DNA from: CALXQW01 sp031553045
GTDB lineage: Bacteria; Verrucomicrobiota; Verrucomicrobiia; Opitutales; Intestinicryptomonadaceae
Length of the DNA stretch: 64,000 bases
NCBI GenBank assembly: GCA_031553045.1
Contig: JAVBLZ010000001.1
Location: 259,743-323,742, forward strand
Direction of reading: 5' to 3'
The notes under the pieces were generated by a model. The model ran no database searches and was not told where the DNA came from. It worked only from the letters and a program-made list of their open reading frames with translations. Shown here in pieces: positions 35,295-44,368 of this stretch. Every line of letters starts with the position of its first letter. Position 1 is the first letter of the stretch. The translations under genes and the position numbers were made by a program.

Positions 35295-36508
35295 TTCTTC
35301 GCAGTTAAAGTTTCCCTTAAAAGCCTTTCCGCATTTTGCATATCCAGTTTTAGCCGAGCATAGACAGAATCTCTCTTTTGCTTGAATTCATCAGGGTTTG
35401 AAATCAGACCCTCAATCTGCCCTTTCATCAAAGAAAAATCGCAATTATCTACAGACCCAGAAGCCTTCAGCCCAAATTTTGCCAGAAAATTGTCAACTTT
35501 AGAACCCCTTGAAATACCTATTATTGGGGTGCGCACATTTGCCGAAAGTATAAGCAAATGCAACCTGCTGGAAAGCACCGCCGAACAGTGCGAGGCAAGC
35601 GCAATAACATGCTCCGGCTCCAGACAATTTTCCACCAAATATGTCTTAGATTTATTTTTAAACGCCGCAGACATTTTTTTCATTAGCAAAGAATCCGTAA
35701 CCGGATTCATAGGTATAAAAAACATTCTGCGTTTTGGAGATTCCAAAAGAGAATCCAAAGCGTTTGCCAGAGCCGACATATCTGAAACTTCACGCTGTGC
35801 GGAAATGCAAACGCCGATTTTTTCAAGACCTTCATCCAAAAGCCAAGCCCTTGCTTCTTCAGGCATCTGGGGTAAATCAGAATCTGAAGGCTCATCCAAA
35901 ATTGTTGCGGAATCAACCCCAACGTGGGTCTCAACGCCTTCAGGGCATTTTTTAAAAGCCTCCAAACTTTGAGCGTCGCGCAGTATAACCAAATCGCACT
36001 TTTTTAGGACGCCTGTAAGGCGGTTACGGACGGCGTTTACCAAATAATTTTCAGCAAGCTCAGTAAAATCCAAAAGCCCCAACGATATTTTAGTGAGCAA
36101 CTTGCAAAGCCTGAGTTTTTTACCCGCAAGTTTAAAAAATGCCGGATTAAATTTGGAATCCATCCCAACGCCAAATAAGACGGTTTTTATACCCCGCTTT
36201 TGCGCCAAAGAAAGAATGTCTAGCGCCATATTGGGATAGTCTGAAAGCCCTGTTGCGCCAGACCAAATGAATACATCCGCATTTATAAAGGCATCTTCTT
36301 TTTCAAGTAAAGATATGTCCTTTTTAAAACCGTACAAACCCACAGTTTCTACGCCCAAAAGCTTTGCGGTAGCCTCAGGTGTAGCCGTGCTTACGCAAAT
36401 TTGTGCATCGACAAAATTCCTGCGGATAATCTTGACGATAGACGCCAAAATAGCCTCATCCCCAATATTATCACACCCGAATGGAACGCAGCCGAGAAAA
36501 AAACGCAT
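35291..36508 (-). CDS. Polysaccharide pyruvyl transferase family protein (CsaB/WcaK-like)
   Basis: The family adds ketal pyruvate to cell-surface sugars. At 405 residues it shows the family's opening GCVPFGCDNIGDEAILASIVKIIRR, a middle VILRDAQSLEAFKKC and GVDSATILDEP, and a C-terminal HCSAVLSSRLHLLILSANVRTPIIGISRGSKVDNFL, quoted here in two parts (SSRLHLLILSANVRTPIIG, then ISRGSKVDNFL). These match WcaK/CsaB-type proteins. It begins 3 bp after the STAS-domain stop and overlaps the glycosyltransferase start, so the three genes may be co-transcribed. The acceptor sugar is unknown; some members use other substrates. Confidence 0.82.
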   Translation of the reverse strand: MRFFLGCVPFGCDNIGDEAILASIVKIIRRNFVDAQICVSTATPEATAKLLGVETVGLYGFKKDISLLEKEDAFINADVFIWSGATGLSDYPNMALDILSLAQKRGIKTVLFGVGMDSKFNPAFFKLAGKKLRLCKLLTKISLGLLDFTELAENYLVNAVRNRLTGVLKKCDLVILRDAQSLEAFKKCPEGVETHVGVDSATILDEPSDSDLPQMPEEARAWLLDEGLEKIGVCISAQREVSDMSALANALDSLLESPKRRMFFIPMNPVTDSLLMKKMSAAFKNKSKTYLVENCLEPEHVIALASHCSAVLSSRLHLLILSANVRTPIIGISRGSKVDNFLAKFGLKASGSVDNCDFSLMKGQIEGLISNPDEFKQKRDSVYARLKLDMQNAERLLRETLTAKK

Positions 36509-36511
36509 AGA

Positions 36512-36844
36512 TTACTTGATAGATCTCAAAGCAATTTCTACAGTCTCGTAGATTTCAAAAATCTTGTACGCCCTTGTGATTTCAAAAACAAGCTTTGGTT
36601 TTGTCTGCAATGCGGCAAGAACCAACTTACCGCCTTTTGAAGTATAGTCTTTATAAAAACGGACTATAGTACCCAAGCCGGTAGAATCTATATATTCCAT
36701 TTTAGAGCAATCAAAGATAATCTTTTTAGTCCTTGCTGCAATGTTATCCATCTCTGTTTTAAAGGGAGCTTCCGTACCCACAGTAAAGCGACCTTCAATT
36801 AGGGCTATGATAATTCCGTCTTGTTCGTTTGATGTAATTTGCAT
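36512..36844 (-). CDS. STAS-domain anti-sigma-factor antagonist (SpoIIAA/RsbV type)
   Basis: This 110-residue single STAS domain has the phospho-acceptor serine in the motif KMEYIDSTGLGTIVRF (Ser54). In the family the unphosphorylated form binds an RsbW-type kinase and frees its target. Here the divergent neighbour at 36987 carries both an RsbU-type phosphatase and an RsbW-type ATPase, so the pair looks like a complete switch. The gap between the two starts is 142 bp. The gene lies 3 bp upstream of the pyruvyltransferase-like gene, which may tie the switch to glycan genes. No sigma factor is seen nearby. Confidence 0.92.
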   Translation of the reverse strand: MQITSNEQDGIIIALIEGRFTVGTEAPFKTEMDNIAARTKKIIFDCSKMEYIDSTGLGTIVRFYKDYTSKGGKLVLAALQTKPKLVFEITRAYKIFEIYETVEIALRSIK

Positions 36845-36986
36845 TGTACTTAAATTTATTATTAAAACTTTCGGGAAATATTGCCGATTTATTTTAGCTT
36901 AGGCAATCATTTTTATTAAAAAAATATAAATGTATGTTTGACTTATGATTTTTACCGAAGAAAATAACCTATAGTTTTTTATAACT

Positions 36987-38591
36987 ATGAGCGAACCTAT
37001 TAAAGTTTTGGCAGTAGATGACGAAGATTATATGCTTAAGATTCTCAAGGCCTGCCTGCCATCCCCAACATTCACACTGACAACATGTTCAGACGCAATG
37101 GCGGCAATGTCCGTATTCAGAGGCGGCCAATTTGACATCATAATGTTGGACGTTGTCATGCCTGGCATCAACGGGTTTGAGCTTCATACGCTAATAAGAA
37201 ACGTAAATACGGAAGTGCCTATAATAATGCTCACCGCAAAGATTGACGACATCAATAGAACGATGCTCAACAAAATCTCCAGCGATAAAAACACCTATTA
37301 TCAGAGCAAATCTTTCAAGAAGGATGAACTTACCAGCAGAATAATCACTTTGGTTTCTGAGCAACAAGTAGCCACAGAAAGAAAAAATTATTTTGAAGAG
37401 ATGGAGCGAGACATAGCCCTCGCCGGCGACGTTCAACGCACAATGTTCCCTCATTGGGACACGCAATATTCTGACTTGCGCTCTTGTTTTTATTACAGGC
37501 CCTACATGAAAATTACCGGAGACTTGTACACAATCACCAGAATAAATGATGGTTTGTACCTCTCTGTAATAGGCGATATTTCGGGTCATGGCATACAAGC
37601 GGCGCTTTGTATGTCGGCGATGGAGTTTGCAATTTCAAAATACATACACACCACTTCCAGTGCCGATCTTTCCCCACACGGGCTTTTAAATTATCTGCAA
37701 TCTTTCATGAGCGGCATAGTTTCTGAAAGGTATATGACAGCCATTGTTTCTATTATAGACTTAAAGGCAAACACCATAACCTTCCAAAATGCTGGTCATC
37801 CGGACTTTGTTATGTTTACGCCATCCAAAGGCGGCATTATAGACGCAAATCCTGAAAAAATAGGCTCTTTGCCGATAAGTATAATAAACAACCACGTCTA
37901 TTTGCCAGACCAAACTTTGACAATAGACTTTCCTGAAGACGCAATCATATTTGTCTATACGGACGGTTTGACAGACTTGCAAAACAGTCTCGGTGAAACT
38001 TATGATATAAACCCTTTTGACGATTTTTTGAGCGCATTTTCCAAAGACGGCCTCACCGCCGCTTTAGACTATAAAATTATGGACGCCATGTTCAAAATAG
38101 GCTTCGATAAAATTAAAGACGACATCGCCATTGCTTCAATATCAAGATACAATCCCCGCACAAAGATTTTTGATTTTACCTTAAAGCCCACAATAGCCGA
38201 TGTTGACGCTTTCGCCCTTAAAGTCTGCAATCTGACAACAGAAATGACGGGTCGGGAAACGCTCGGCGCAAAGGTTGAAATTTTGCTTTCGGAATTTTTG
38301 AACAATGTTGTTGTGCATGGGTTGGACAATAAAAACGCCCAGCGCCCCATCATATCCGCACACATAGAATATACCAATGAGGAGGTAACGCTTGCCTTCT
38401 ATGACAAGGGCAAGCGCTGGGATATGCAGACAAATTCCACCGACGACAATATTTCTGATATTCTCAACTACACAAGGGCAACGTCCGGCAGGGGTTTGGC
38501 GCTAATCAAAAAAATCACTTCAACCATACGCCGCACACGCTATGCCGAAGAACTCAATGAAACAATCTTTGTTGTAAAAAATGAAGACTGA
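36987..38591 (+). CDS. Response regulator with PP2C (RsbU-type) phosphatase and RsbW-like HATPase domains
   Basis: The 534-residue cytoplasmic protein has three modules. Residues 1-125 are a receiver with acidic pocket Asp11/Asp12 and phospho-acceptor Asp55 (FDIIMLDVVMPG). Residues about 140-390 are a SpoIIE/RsbU PP2C phosphatase with ALAGDVQRTMFP, GDISGHGIQAAL, FQNAGHPDFVM and VYTDGLTDLQN. The first metal motif reads GDLYT rather than the usual GDFYD, so one metal-ligand-region Asp is missing; activity needs testing. Residues about 410-534 are an RsbW-like ATPase with N-box EFLNNVVVHGLD and G2 box TSGRGLALIKKI. It is alone on the plus strand, divergent from the STAS gene, and ends in a terminator at 38613-38654. 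Confidence 0.92.
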   Translation: MSEPIKVLAVDDEDYMLKILKACLPSPTFTLTTCSDAMAAMSVFRGGQFDIIMLDVVMPGINGFELHTLIRNVNTEVPIIMLTAKIDDINRTMLNKISSDKNTYYQSKSFKKDELTSRIITLVSEQQVATERKNYFEEMERDIALAGDVQRTMFPHWDTQYSDLRSCFYYRPYMKITGDLYTITRINDGLYLSVIGDISGHGIQAALCMSAMEFAISKYIHTTSSADLSPHGLLNYLQSFMSGIVSERYMTAIVSIIDLKANTITFQNAGHPDFVMFTPSKGGIIDANPEKIGSLPISIINNHVYLPDQTLTIDFPEDAIIFVYTDGLTDLQNSLGETYDINPFDDFLSAFSKDGLTAALDYKIMDAMFKIGFDKIKDDIAIASISRYNPRTKIFDFTLKPTIADVDAFALKVCNLTTEMTGRETLGAKVEILLSEFLNNVVVHGLDNKNAQRPIISAHIEYTNEEVTLAFYDKGKRWDMQTNSTDDNISDILNYTRATSGRGLALIKKITSTIRRTRYAEELNETIFVVKNED

Positions 38592-38612
38592 TTTGTTGTA
38601 AAAAAATTATAA

Positions 38613-38654
38613 AAAAAAAGACAAAGTTTTCTGAAAAATTCTTTGTCTTTTTTT
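38613..38654 (+). terminator. Rho-independent terminator after the REC-PP2C-HATPase gene
   Basis: A 14-bp inverted repeat, AAAAAAAGACAAAG with CTTTGTCTTTTTTT, has a 14-nt loop and starts 22 bp after the stop at 38591. The trailing T-run suits the plus strand. Confidence 0.88.
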
Positions 38655-38691
38655 TGCGCTAAAGTTTTGTGGAGCAAACTTTCCGAGCAAC

Positions 38692-38724
38692 AAAAAAAGG
38701 TCTTACCAATGGGTAAAACCTTTT
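38692..38724 (-). terminator. Rho-independent terminator after the PEP-CTERM gene
   Basis: An inverted repeat of about 13 bp with one mismatch (AAAAGGTCTTACC with GGTAAAACCTTTT) has a short loop. It is followed on the minus strand by seven T. It sits 22 bp past the stop of the PEP-CTERM gene. Confidence 0.78.
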
Positions 38725-38745
38725 ATAAATTTTAATGTAAACGCA

Positions 38746-41700
38746 TTAAGCTTTTCTGCGTCTTAAGTACACAAGCCCCAAAGCCAGAATGCCAAGTATT
38801 GCAGCATAAGTTGAAGGCTCAGGTATTAGCGTCAGATAAAGACCGTCATCACGCAATTCAAATATATAGTTGCCCGCAAAACGGGCATCATTTGTAGTAT
38901 ACTCAAAATCTGAAACAACGTATTGGGAAAAATCTGAAGCCACAACTAATCTATAATCGTCAGCCAAATCAATCTGGCTGTCCAAAACATTTAAGTAGAA
39001 TGAGTATTTCACAGTTGCAACATCGCCCAATGCTTTTGTTACAGCGCCGCTTATATCCAATAAAGACGCAACATTTGTGGAATCAACAAATACGTCAATC
39101 ACCGATAAATTAGACCATGTAAGGCTTGTAGCCTTGACAGTACCCACCGACGACACGGTTTTTGTAGCCGTATTTACAGCACCCGCCGCACCAAACCTGC
39201 CGCCATTCAAAATCAATTTACCAATACCCAACCTTGCAGTATTATCCACACCGTCCGCCCTCATGTAAAGAGCGCCGGAATTTACAACAGTATCTCCCCT
39301 GTAATAATTTTGACCCACCAAAAACTGCGTGCCAGCGCCATTCTTTGTGATGCCTATTTTGCCCGTAAGAGATGTAGGATTAGCGCTTGTAGAACCAAAG
39401 TCATGAATCCTATTATTGTACATATAAATATCATTGCCCGTAAACGTAATATTGACAAGACCGCCATTGTAGGAACCATTCAAAGAGACCCTGTAAGCGC
39501 TATTATTGTCTGTGCCAACCAAACCTGCGGCGGACACATTTATAGTCCCAGTAGTGGAATTTTTATTAAATAAAATTGCCCCGTTATTTTGGATGTAGCC
39601 ATCCACAACTATGGAAGCCGCCAAACTGCCAGAACCTGCGGCAATTTCAAGACCTTTAGGCGTAAGATTGTCCATATACTGCCTGTCGTTGGTAAAATTG
39701 CCAACCACGTGAAACAGCACGGAGTTATTCAAGATAAGTTCATTTGCACTGGAAATAAAGTTGCCCAAAACCCTATATTCAAAACCCGTTGTGCCGCCCA
39801 AAGTCAAACGTGAACCCAAGCCGGCATTGATGGATGCAATGGTTGTAACTTTACTGTTGGAGGTAATTGAAGCAGACGCGTAGTTGTCTAAAGTTGTGGC
39901 GGCAATCTTCGCCCTGACGTCTGTTTCACCAGTGCCTTGCGCCGTATTAAGGGTCAAAATAGAGGCAAGAGAATCAGTAGTTGTCGCCGTAGTGGAACTT
40001 GCTTTAAAATGTAAAGCATTTTTAATCTCCACCCAGCCGACAGGATATGTTGTGCTATCGCCAATTTTCATGGTTGCCCCCGCAGTGCCTGTCGCACCTG
40101 AAGTCATGGTAAGGTTGGTTATAAACTCTTGGGGTGAGCCACTCACACGGCGTAAAATTAATAAACCACCGTCAGAAATATCAACATTATTTAATGCGCC
40201 AAATTCACCTGTTGTGCCGGCAAGTATTTCCATCTTTGAATTTGCACCCGAAATCTTAATTGTACCTGCTGAAGCATGTGAAAAATAAGAATTATATGCA
40301 GTAAACTGACCGCCGCCGGTAATTTCCACATCTTTTAAAAGAATACCATAAACGAGGTCATATTGGTCTCCGCCAAATTTGACCGCTGCGCCATTGGTGA
40401 TTAAAAGTTTTTCATAAACTTCCAATTCGGCCATATCAGATACGATAGACTTTATCGTCAAAGAAGTGCCCGCCCCAGTTGCGGTTAAATTTCCGACGGA
40501 AATACCTGAATATACATTATTAGAGGTATCCGCATCAAGAAGTATTGTAGCTTTGGCACCCGCATTTACGGTGAGATTATCAACGGAAAGCATTGACCAA
40601 CCGGAATCAGGAGAATGTATTTTTAGTGTTACATCGTTGCTAAGCGTGCTATGAAAATTAAGGTTTGTAATAGAACCAACACCCTTTGAAAATATCAACT
40701 CTGCGGTTTTGGTGGAGTTTTTAATATTCTTTACATCCACAGTAGTTATGTTGGTTGTAAATTCACCGCTTTCATAAGTGCCGGAAATATCCAGACGGGC
40801 AGTGCCAGAAGTTGTGTCTGTAATATCAATATTCAAAGCATCAATACTAAAGCCCGAAATTTTATTTTTGTATGCCGTAGTTGAAGAATCTGTTGATAGC
40901 GTAACGCCACCCGCCGCCTTTGTCAGATTTATTGTGCCAATTTTTGCGGTAAAGCCGCTATGTGCAGAAGCAAAGCGTATTGCAGAAGCCGAGGTGCTGG
41001 CAATATCCATAGAAGCAATTTCTACCTCTGTCATAGTGCCAAGGAAATTCAGGCTTGCAGCCCCGCTACTCAAAAGCGAAATCTTACCAATCTTTAAACC
41101 CGTATGTGTTACGCCGCCGTCAGTGGTGGCGTAATCGGTAGTATTAAAATTCAAGTTTGCAAAACCCGTATCCGTAGCAGTTGTGTTGAGTTTAAGCTCA
41201 CCCAAGTCAACAACATGCGCTACCGTAGAATTAGACACGCCATCCGCACCAAAATTTATGATAGCACCCGTAGTTGCCGCCAAATTAAGCGTGCCAACAG
41301 AAACTTTTGCTTTAGAAATGTCTTGAGGGGGCGTAGTAGCAATTTCTGCGGCAGGGTAAAAATTAACCTTGGCATTTGCACCGCTTACTTTGAGGTCTGT
41401 AACAGACATTGTGGTTGATGCACCCACATAAAAATTAGTACCTGCGGCGAGCTCAACCTGATTTGCCGTAAAAACCTTCAAACCCGTATTGGTCCCTATG
41501 CCGCCGGTTGCACCGCTCGTACCAAAAGCGGCTGTGCCGCCTTTAATGTCAATCTTACCTGAAGAATTGAAAATAGCACCTGAGTTACCGCTTGCAGTCC
41601 TGATTAAGAGCGAAGTAGAGTTGGCTGCCAAATTGACATTTTTGACATTTAGAACCAAATCATTGGATGCATAATACAAATGCCACCCCGTGGCGTTATC

Positions 41701-42021
41701 GCTTACGATGGAATTGAGGGAGATTGTTTTATTTGTACCATCAGCAGCAAAACCTGTCTGAGTGTCAAGTATGTTGCTGTATCTATATAAATTTGCCGTT
41801 GCATTTGCTTCTGTAACATAAATCAGAGGCTTAACCGCAGCCCAAGTTGAAGAGGCCCAAGCAGTGCTTGAATCGGGACGCTGATACCAAGTAAGAGAAG
41901 ATATGTTGGTTGCCGCACCTGAATATGCAATATCTACTTCAGCATAAGATTGCGTGTAAGACACGCACAATGCAAGGCTTCCCAGTGAGATGATTTTAAA
42001 AAATTGACGTATTGATTTCAT
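38746..42021 (-). CDS. Large PEP-CTERM surface protein with autotransporter-like beta-strand repeats
   Basis: The protein has 1091 residues. A signal peptide (IISLGSLALCVSYTQSYA) precedes about 1000 residues of Ser/Thr/Ala/Gly/Asn-rich, Cys-free sequence with many short imperfect repeats (for example VTGGGQFTAYNS, SGATGTAGATMKIG, KNGAGTQFLVGQNYYRGD) of the parallel beta-helix/autotransporter-associated type. At the C-terminus is a PEP-CTERM sorting signal: IPEPSTYAAILG, a hydrophobic helix, then an Arg-rich LRRRKA end. In the known system exosortase cuts this signal and the protein is delivered to the surface or to exopolysaccharide. No exosortase gene is in the window. The stretch is codon-rich in Ala/Thr and low in charged residues, unlike its neighbours. 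Confidence 0.88.
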   Translation of the reverse strand: MKSIRQFFKIISLGSLALCVSYTQSYAEVDIAYSGAATNISSLTWYQRPDSSTAWASSTWAAVKPLIYVTEANATANLYRYSNILDTQTGFAADGTNKTISLNSIVSDNATGWHLYYASNDLVLNVKNVNLAANSTSLLIRTASGNSGAIFNSSGKIDIKGGTAAFGTSGATGGIGTNTGLKVFTANQVELAAGTNFYVGASTTMSVTDLKVSGANAKVNFYPAAEIATTPPQDISKAKVSVGTLNLAATTGAIINFGADGVSNSTVAHVVDLGELKLNTTATDTGFANLNFNTTDYATTDGGVTHTGLKIGKISLLSSGAASLNFLGTMTEVEIASMDIASTSASAIRFASAHSGFTAKIGTINLTKAAGGVTLSTDSSTTAYKNKISGFSIDALNIDITDTTSGTARLDISGTYESGEFTTNITTVDVKNIKNSTKTAELIFSKGVGSITNLNFHSTLSNDVTLKIHSPDSGWSMLSVDNLTVNAGAKATILLDADTSNNVYSGISVGNLTATGAGTSLTIKSIVSDMAELEVYEKLLITNGAAVKFGGDQYDLVYGILLKDVEITGGGQFTAYNSYFSHASAGTIKISGANSKMEILAGTTGEFGALNNVDISDGGLLILRRVSGSPQEFITNLTMTSGATGTAGATMKIGDSTTYPVGWVEIKNALHFKASSTTATTTDSLASILTLNTAQGTGETDVRAKIAATTLDNYASASITSNSKVTTIASINAGLGSRLTLGGTTGFEYRVLGNFISSANELILNNSVLFHVVGNFTNDRQYMDNLTPKGLEIAAGSGSLAASIVVDGYIQNNGAILFNKNSTTGTINVSAAGLVGTDNNSAYRVSLNGSYNGGLVNITFTGNDIYMYNNRIHDFGSTSANPTSLTGKIGITKNGAGTQFLVGQNYYRGDTVVNSGALYMRADGVDNTARLGIGKLILNGGRFGAAGAVNTATKTVSSVGTVKATSLTWSNLSVIDVFVDSTNVASLLDISGAVTKALGDVATVKYSFYLNVLDSQIDLADDYRLVVASDFSQYVVSDFEYTTNDARFAGNYIFELRDDGLYLTLIPEPSTYAAILGILALGLVYLRRRKA

Positions 42022-42080
42022 AAATAGCGGGGAATTGTTTATGGGGTAATAATCGTAATATCTTTTGTTTATGTAAATAT

Positions 42081-42107
42081 TTTCTACTTAGAGGCATAGG
42101 GTGTCAA
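42081..42107 (-). promoter_or_regulatory. Possible promoter for the PEP-CTERM gene
   Basis: On the minus strand a perfect TTGACA (complement of 42102-42107) lies about 85 bp upstream of the ATG at 42021. AT-rich AAATAT lies 19 bp further on. The spacing is long and the -10 is weak, so this is a candidate only. Confidence 0.25.
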
Positions 42108-42209
42108 TATAATATTGGGGAATTTTTACACGCTTTGGCATGCCAAAAGCAAGCTAAGGAAGTCCTTGAATCGGAAGACGTTTTGTAAAATTCCTAGCCT
42201 CCGCTTGCC

Positions 42210-44297
42210 CTACTCAAACTCTTTCAAATTTTCACAGTTTAACTTCCAATTTTTTGGAAACCCAGGCGCATGACCTTGAGCCTGCGTCCAACCCTTTGCC
42301 ATCATGGCAACAGCAGCCAAAAGCCCGCCGTTGGAAGGAAAATATTTTATGGGACCGCCCGTGGCAAAGCCGTGAACGTCAAAACTAAAGCGTTCCGCAG
42401 GCATAAGCAAGACATCCACCGCTTCTTCAGGTTTTCCGGAGCGTGCCAAAGCCATTGCAAGCATGGGGAAATCCCACCCCCAGATTTGGTCAAAGCGCCA
42501 TTTATTTAAAACTTTATCCAAAGTTTTCTGAAAAACTTTTTCATCCACGCCGTCGCCTGGCAACATGCCAAATACGCCTATCAAGGCAGGATGCTCAAAG
42601 TTATATTTTGTCCACATATCTTCAACGCCCTCATGCAAAACATAAACGCCGTCTTGTGCGGGCAGTGGTTGGAGATTTTCCAGCACATTCCGCCATTCCG
42701 CATTTTCTTCCAACCCCATTCTTTTGCGCCACTCATTGGCTTTTCTGAGACCGTAGCGCCAGTAACCAAGCTCAAAAGCGGGGTTTTGGGTTTTGAGTTG
42801 GTCTGTATTTTCCGAGACCAGCGTCATAGGCGGCGGCAGAATAAATTTTTGTTTTTTTTCATCAAACATAGCGTAACTTGCCATGAAATCCGCCGTTGCA
42901 AAAACTATGTCTGACCATTTTTCAAGAGTTTCTTTTGTGGGATGCAGTCTAAAATCAAGCTCGGCAAAATATATGGGGTGGGGCTGCTGCCAGATTAGGG
43001 TTGCGTGTATGATATGCGGCCACTCCACCCCTTCGTTTGTGGGGCATTTGGGCCATCTTGCGCCCTTGTAACCCTGATTTTTAGCCCTTTGTACGGCGCT
43101 CTCCAAAAAGTCTGAATATGTGGATAAACTTTTTTCCAGAAGCGCCCACCTATCCCAAAGGGCGTAATGCACGCCGTGCCACCAGATCATTTCAAAATGC
43201 GCCCTTCCAAACCAAGTGTTTGCCAAAAGCCCGGATTCCTGCGGGAATTTGCTTCCGCTTTCATTTATGCGCATGAGGTATTGAGATAACACAACCCTTC
43301 TTTCAAGCTCTTTCCACCTTGGGTCTAGACTTTCCGAAAAATCTATCGCAGCGCCGCTATTCCAGAAATTTTCCCAAGCCTGCTGGCTAGATTTACATAC
43401 CGCATCAAAATTCAAATTTGAATTTGGCCGGTCTGATTTACAGAACTCAAAAGTAAAATCCAAAACATCTTCGCCTAAATTTTCCAGATAAAATTTGTGA
43501 TTATTTTCAGCTTCCGATGCCGCATAGATTTTGGCGCTTCCCTGCCAATTTATATTTACAAAATATTTTAAAGAGTCTGCTGTCCTAGAAATTTTTGCAG
43601 AGTTGCCAAATGCAGAAAGTGTTGATTTGTGGGCAAAAGGTTTTGAATAATCGCCTACGAACTCCGCCATGTAACGCTTGTCGGCATAAGGAAATTCAAA
43701 AAAAACCCTGATGCGTTTTTGCGCCAAAAGCTTGCTTGAAACTTTCACGCCCACCAAATCTTTATCAGCGTAACAAGCGGTATGCACTTCAATTTTTTCC
43801 CCGTCCAAAAAGAAGACACTCGTAATCACACCCGTCCACAAATTTACACTCTGAGATTTATTTTTCAGATAACCCTCATCCGCAAGAGAGCCGTCTTTTT
43901 TCAGAAATTCAAAACCCACCCTGCCCAGATTAAATCGGCTTGGATTCGCCGCCAAAAATGAGACAAATTCCCTTTCATCGGCGGCAGGCGTTTCATAATT
44001 TATAGAGCGATTTTGCGTTACAATGTCCACGCCTTTAAGCTTGCGCCCCTCATATTCCTGCGGCGTAGGCGAACTGTGATACGCCCAGTTTGAAAGCGTA
44101 TTAAAAGGCGTAAAGCTTTGCAGCCCCGTGATGTCCATATTGAAGGCAAATTCGCCATTGCCAACCTGTGCGGGGCTGCTTGGAATTGTGAATGTTGTAC
44201 GCACATTGTGGCGTTCTACAAGCGCCTTTCTATCAATTTTACCGAAGGCAAAAGTAAAGCATGTAAGACAAAACAGTATTAGAACATTTTTTTTCAT
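42210..44297 (-). CDS. Secreted six-hairpin glycosidase-like protein
   Basis: The protein has 695 residues and starts with a signal peptide (NVLILFCLTCFTFAFG). An N-terminal beta-rich region includes IPSSPAQVGNGEFAFNMDIT and LWTGVITSVFFLDGEKIEV. The C-terminal part is rich in aromatic helices (WWHGVHYALWDRWALLEKS, WQQPHPIYFAELDFRLHP, WRYGLRKANEWRKRMGL, WGWDFPMLAMALARSG), the look of an (alpha/alpha)6 barrel of the GH65/GH95-like clan. I cannot place it in a CAZy family with confidence, nor name the catalytic acid. The neighbouring PEP-CTERM, GH9 and GH106 genes make a carbohydrate role plausible. It is a single-gene unit; the metG terminator lies just upstream. Confidence 0.68.
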   Translation of the reverse strand: MKKNVLILFCLTCFTFAFGKIDRKALVERHNVRTTFTIPSSPAQVGNGEFAFNMDITGLQSFTPFNTLSNWAYHSSPTPQEYEGRKLKGVDIVTQNRSINYETPAADEREFVSFLAANPSRFNLGRVGFEFLKKDGSLADEGYLKNKSQSVNLWTGVITSVFFLDGEKIEVHTACYADKDLVGVKVSSKLLAQKRIRVFFEFPYADKRYMAEFVGDYSKPFAHKSTLSAFGNSAKISRTADSLKYFVNINWQGSAKIYAASEAENNHKFYLENLGEDVLDFTFEFCKSDRPNSNLNFDAVCKSSQQAWENFWNSGAAIDFSESLDPRWKELERRVVLSQYLMRINESGSKFPQESGLLANTWFGRAHFEMIWWHGVHYALWDRWALLEKSLSTYSDFLESAVQRAKNQGYKGARWPKCPTNEGVEWPHIIHATLIWQQPHPIYFAELDFRLHPTKETLEKWSDIVFATADFMASYAMFDEKKQKFILPPPMTLVSENTDQLKTQNPAFELGYWRYGLRKANEWRKRMGLEENAEWRNVLENLQPLPAQDGVYVLHEGVEDMWTKYNFEHPALIGVFGMLPGDGVDEKVFQKTLDKVLNKWRFDQIWGWDFPMLAMALARSGKPEEAVDVLLMPAERFSFDVHGFATGGPIKYFPSNGGLLAAVAMMAKGWTQAQGHAPGFPKNWKLNCENLKEFE

Positions 44298-44326
44298 GGC
44301 GATTTTTTACGACATTCTGGCAAATT

Positions 44327-44352
44327 AAAAGCGGCGCTTACGAGCCGCTTTT
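44327..44352 (-). terminator. Rho-independent terminator after metG
   Basis: The GC-rich stem AAAAGCGGC/GCCGCTTTT has an 8-nt loop and lies 17 bp past the metG stop on the minus strand. Its T-tract is short. Confidence 0.75.
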
Positions 44353-44368
44353 TCAATAAAACAAAACC

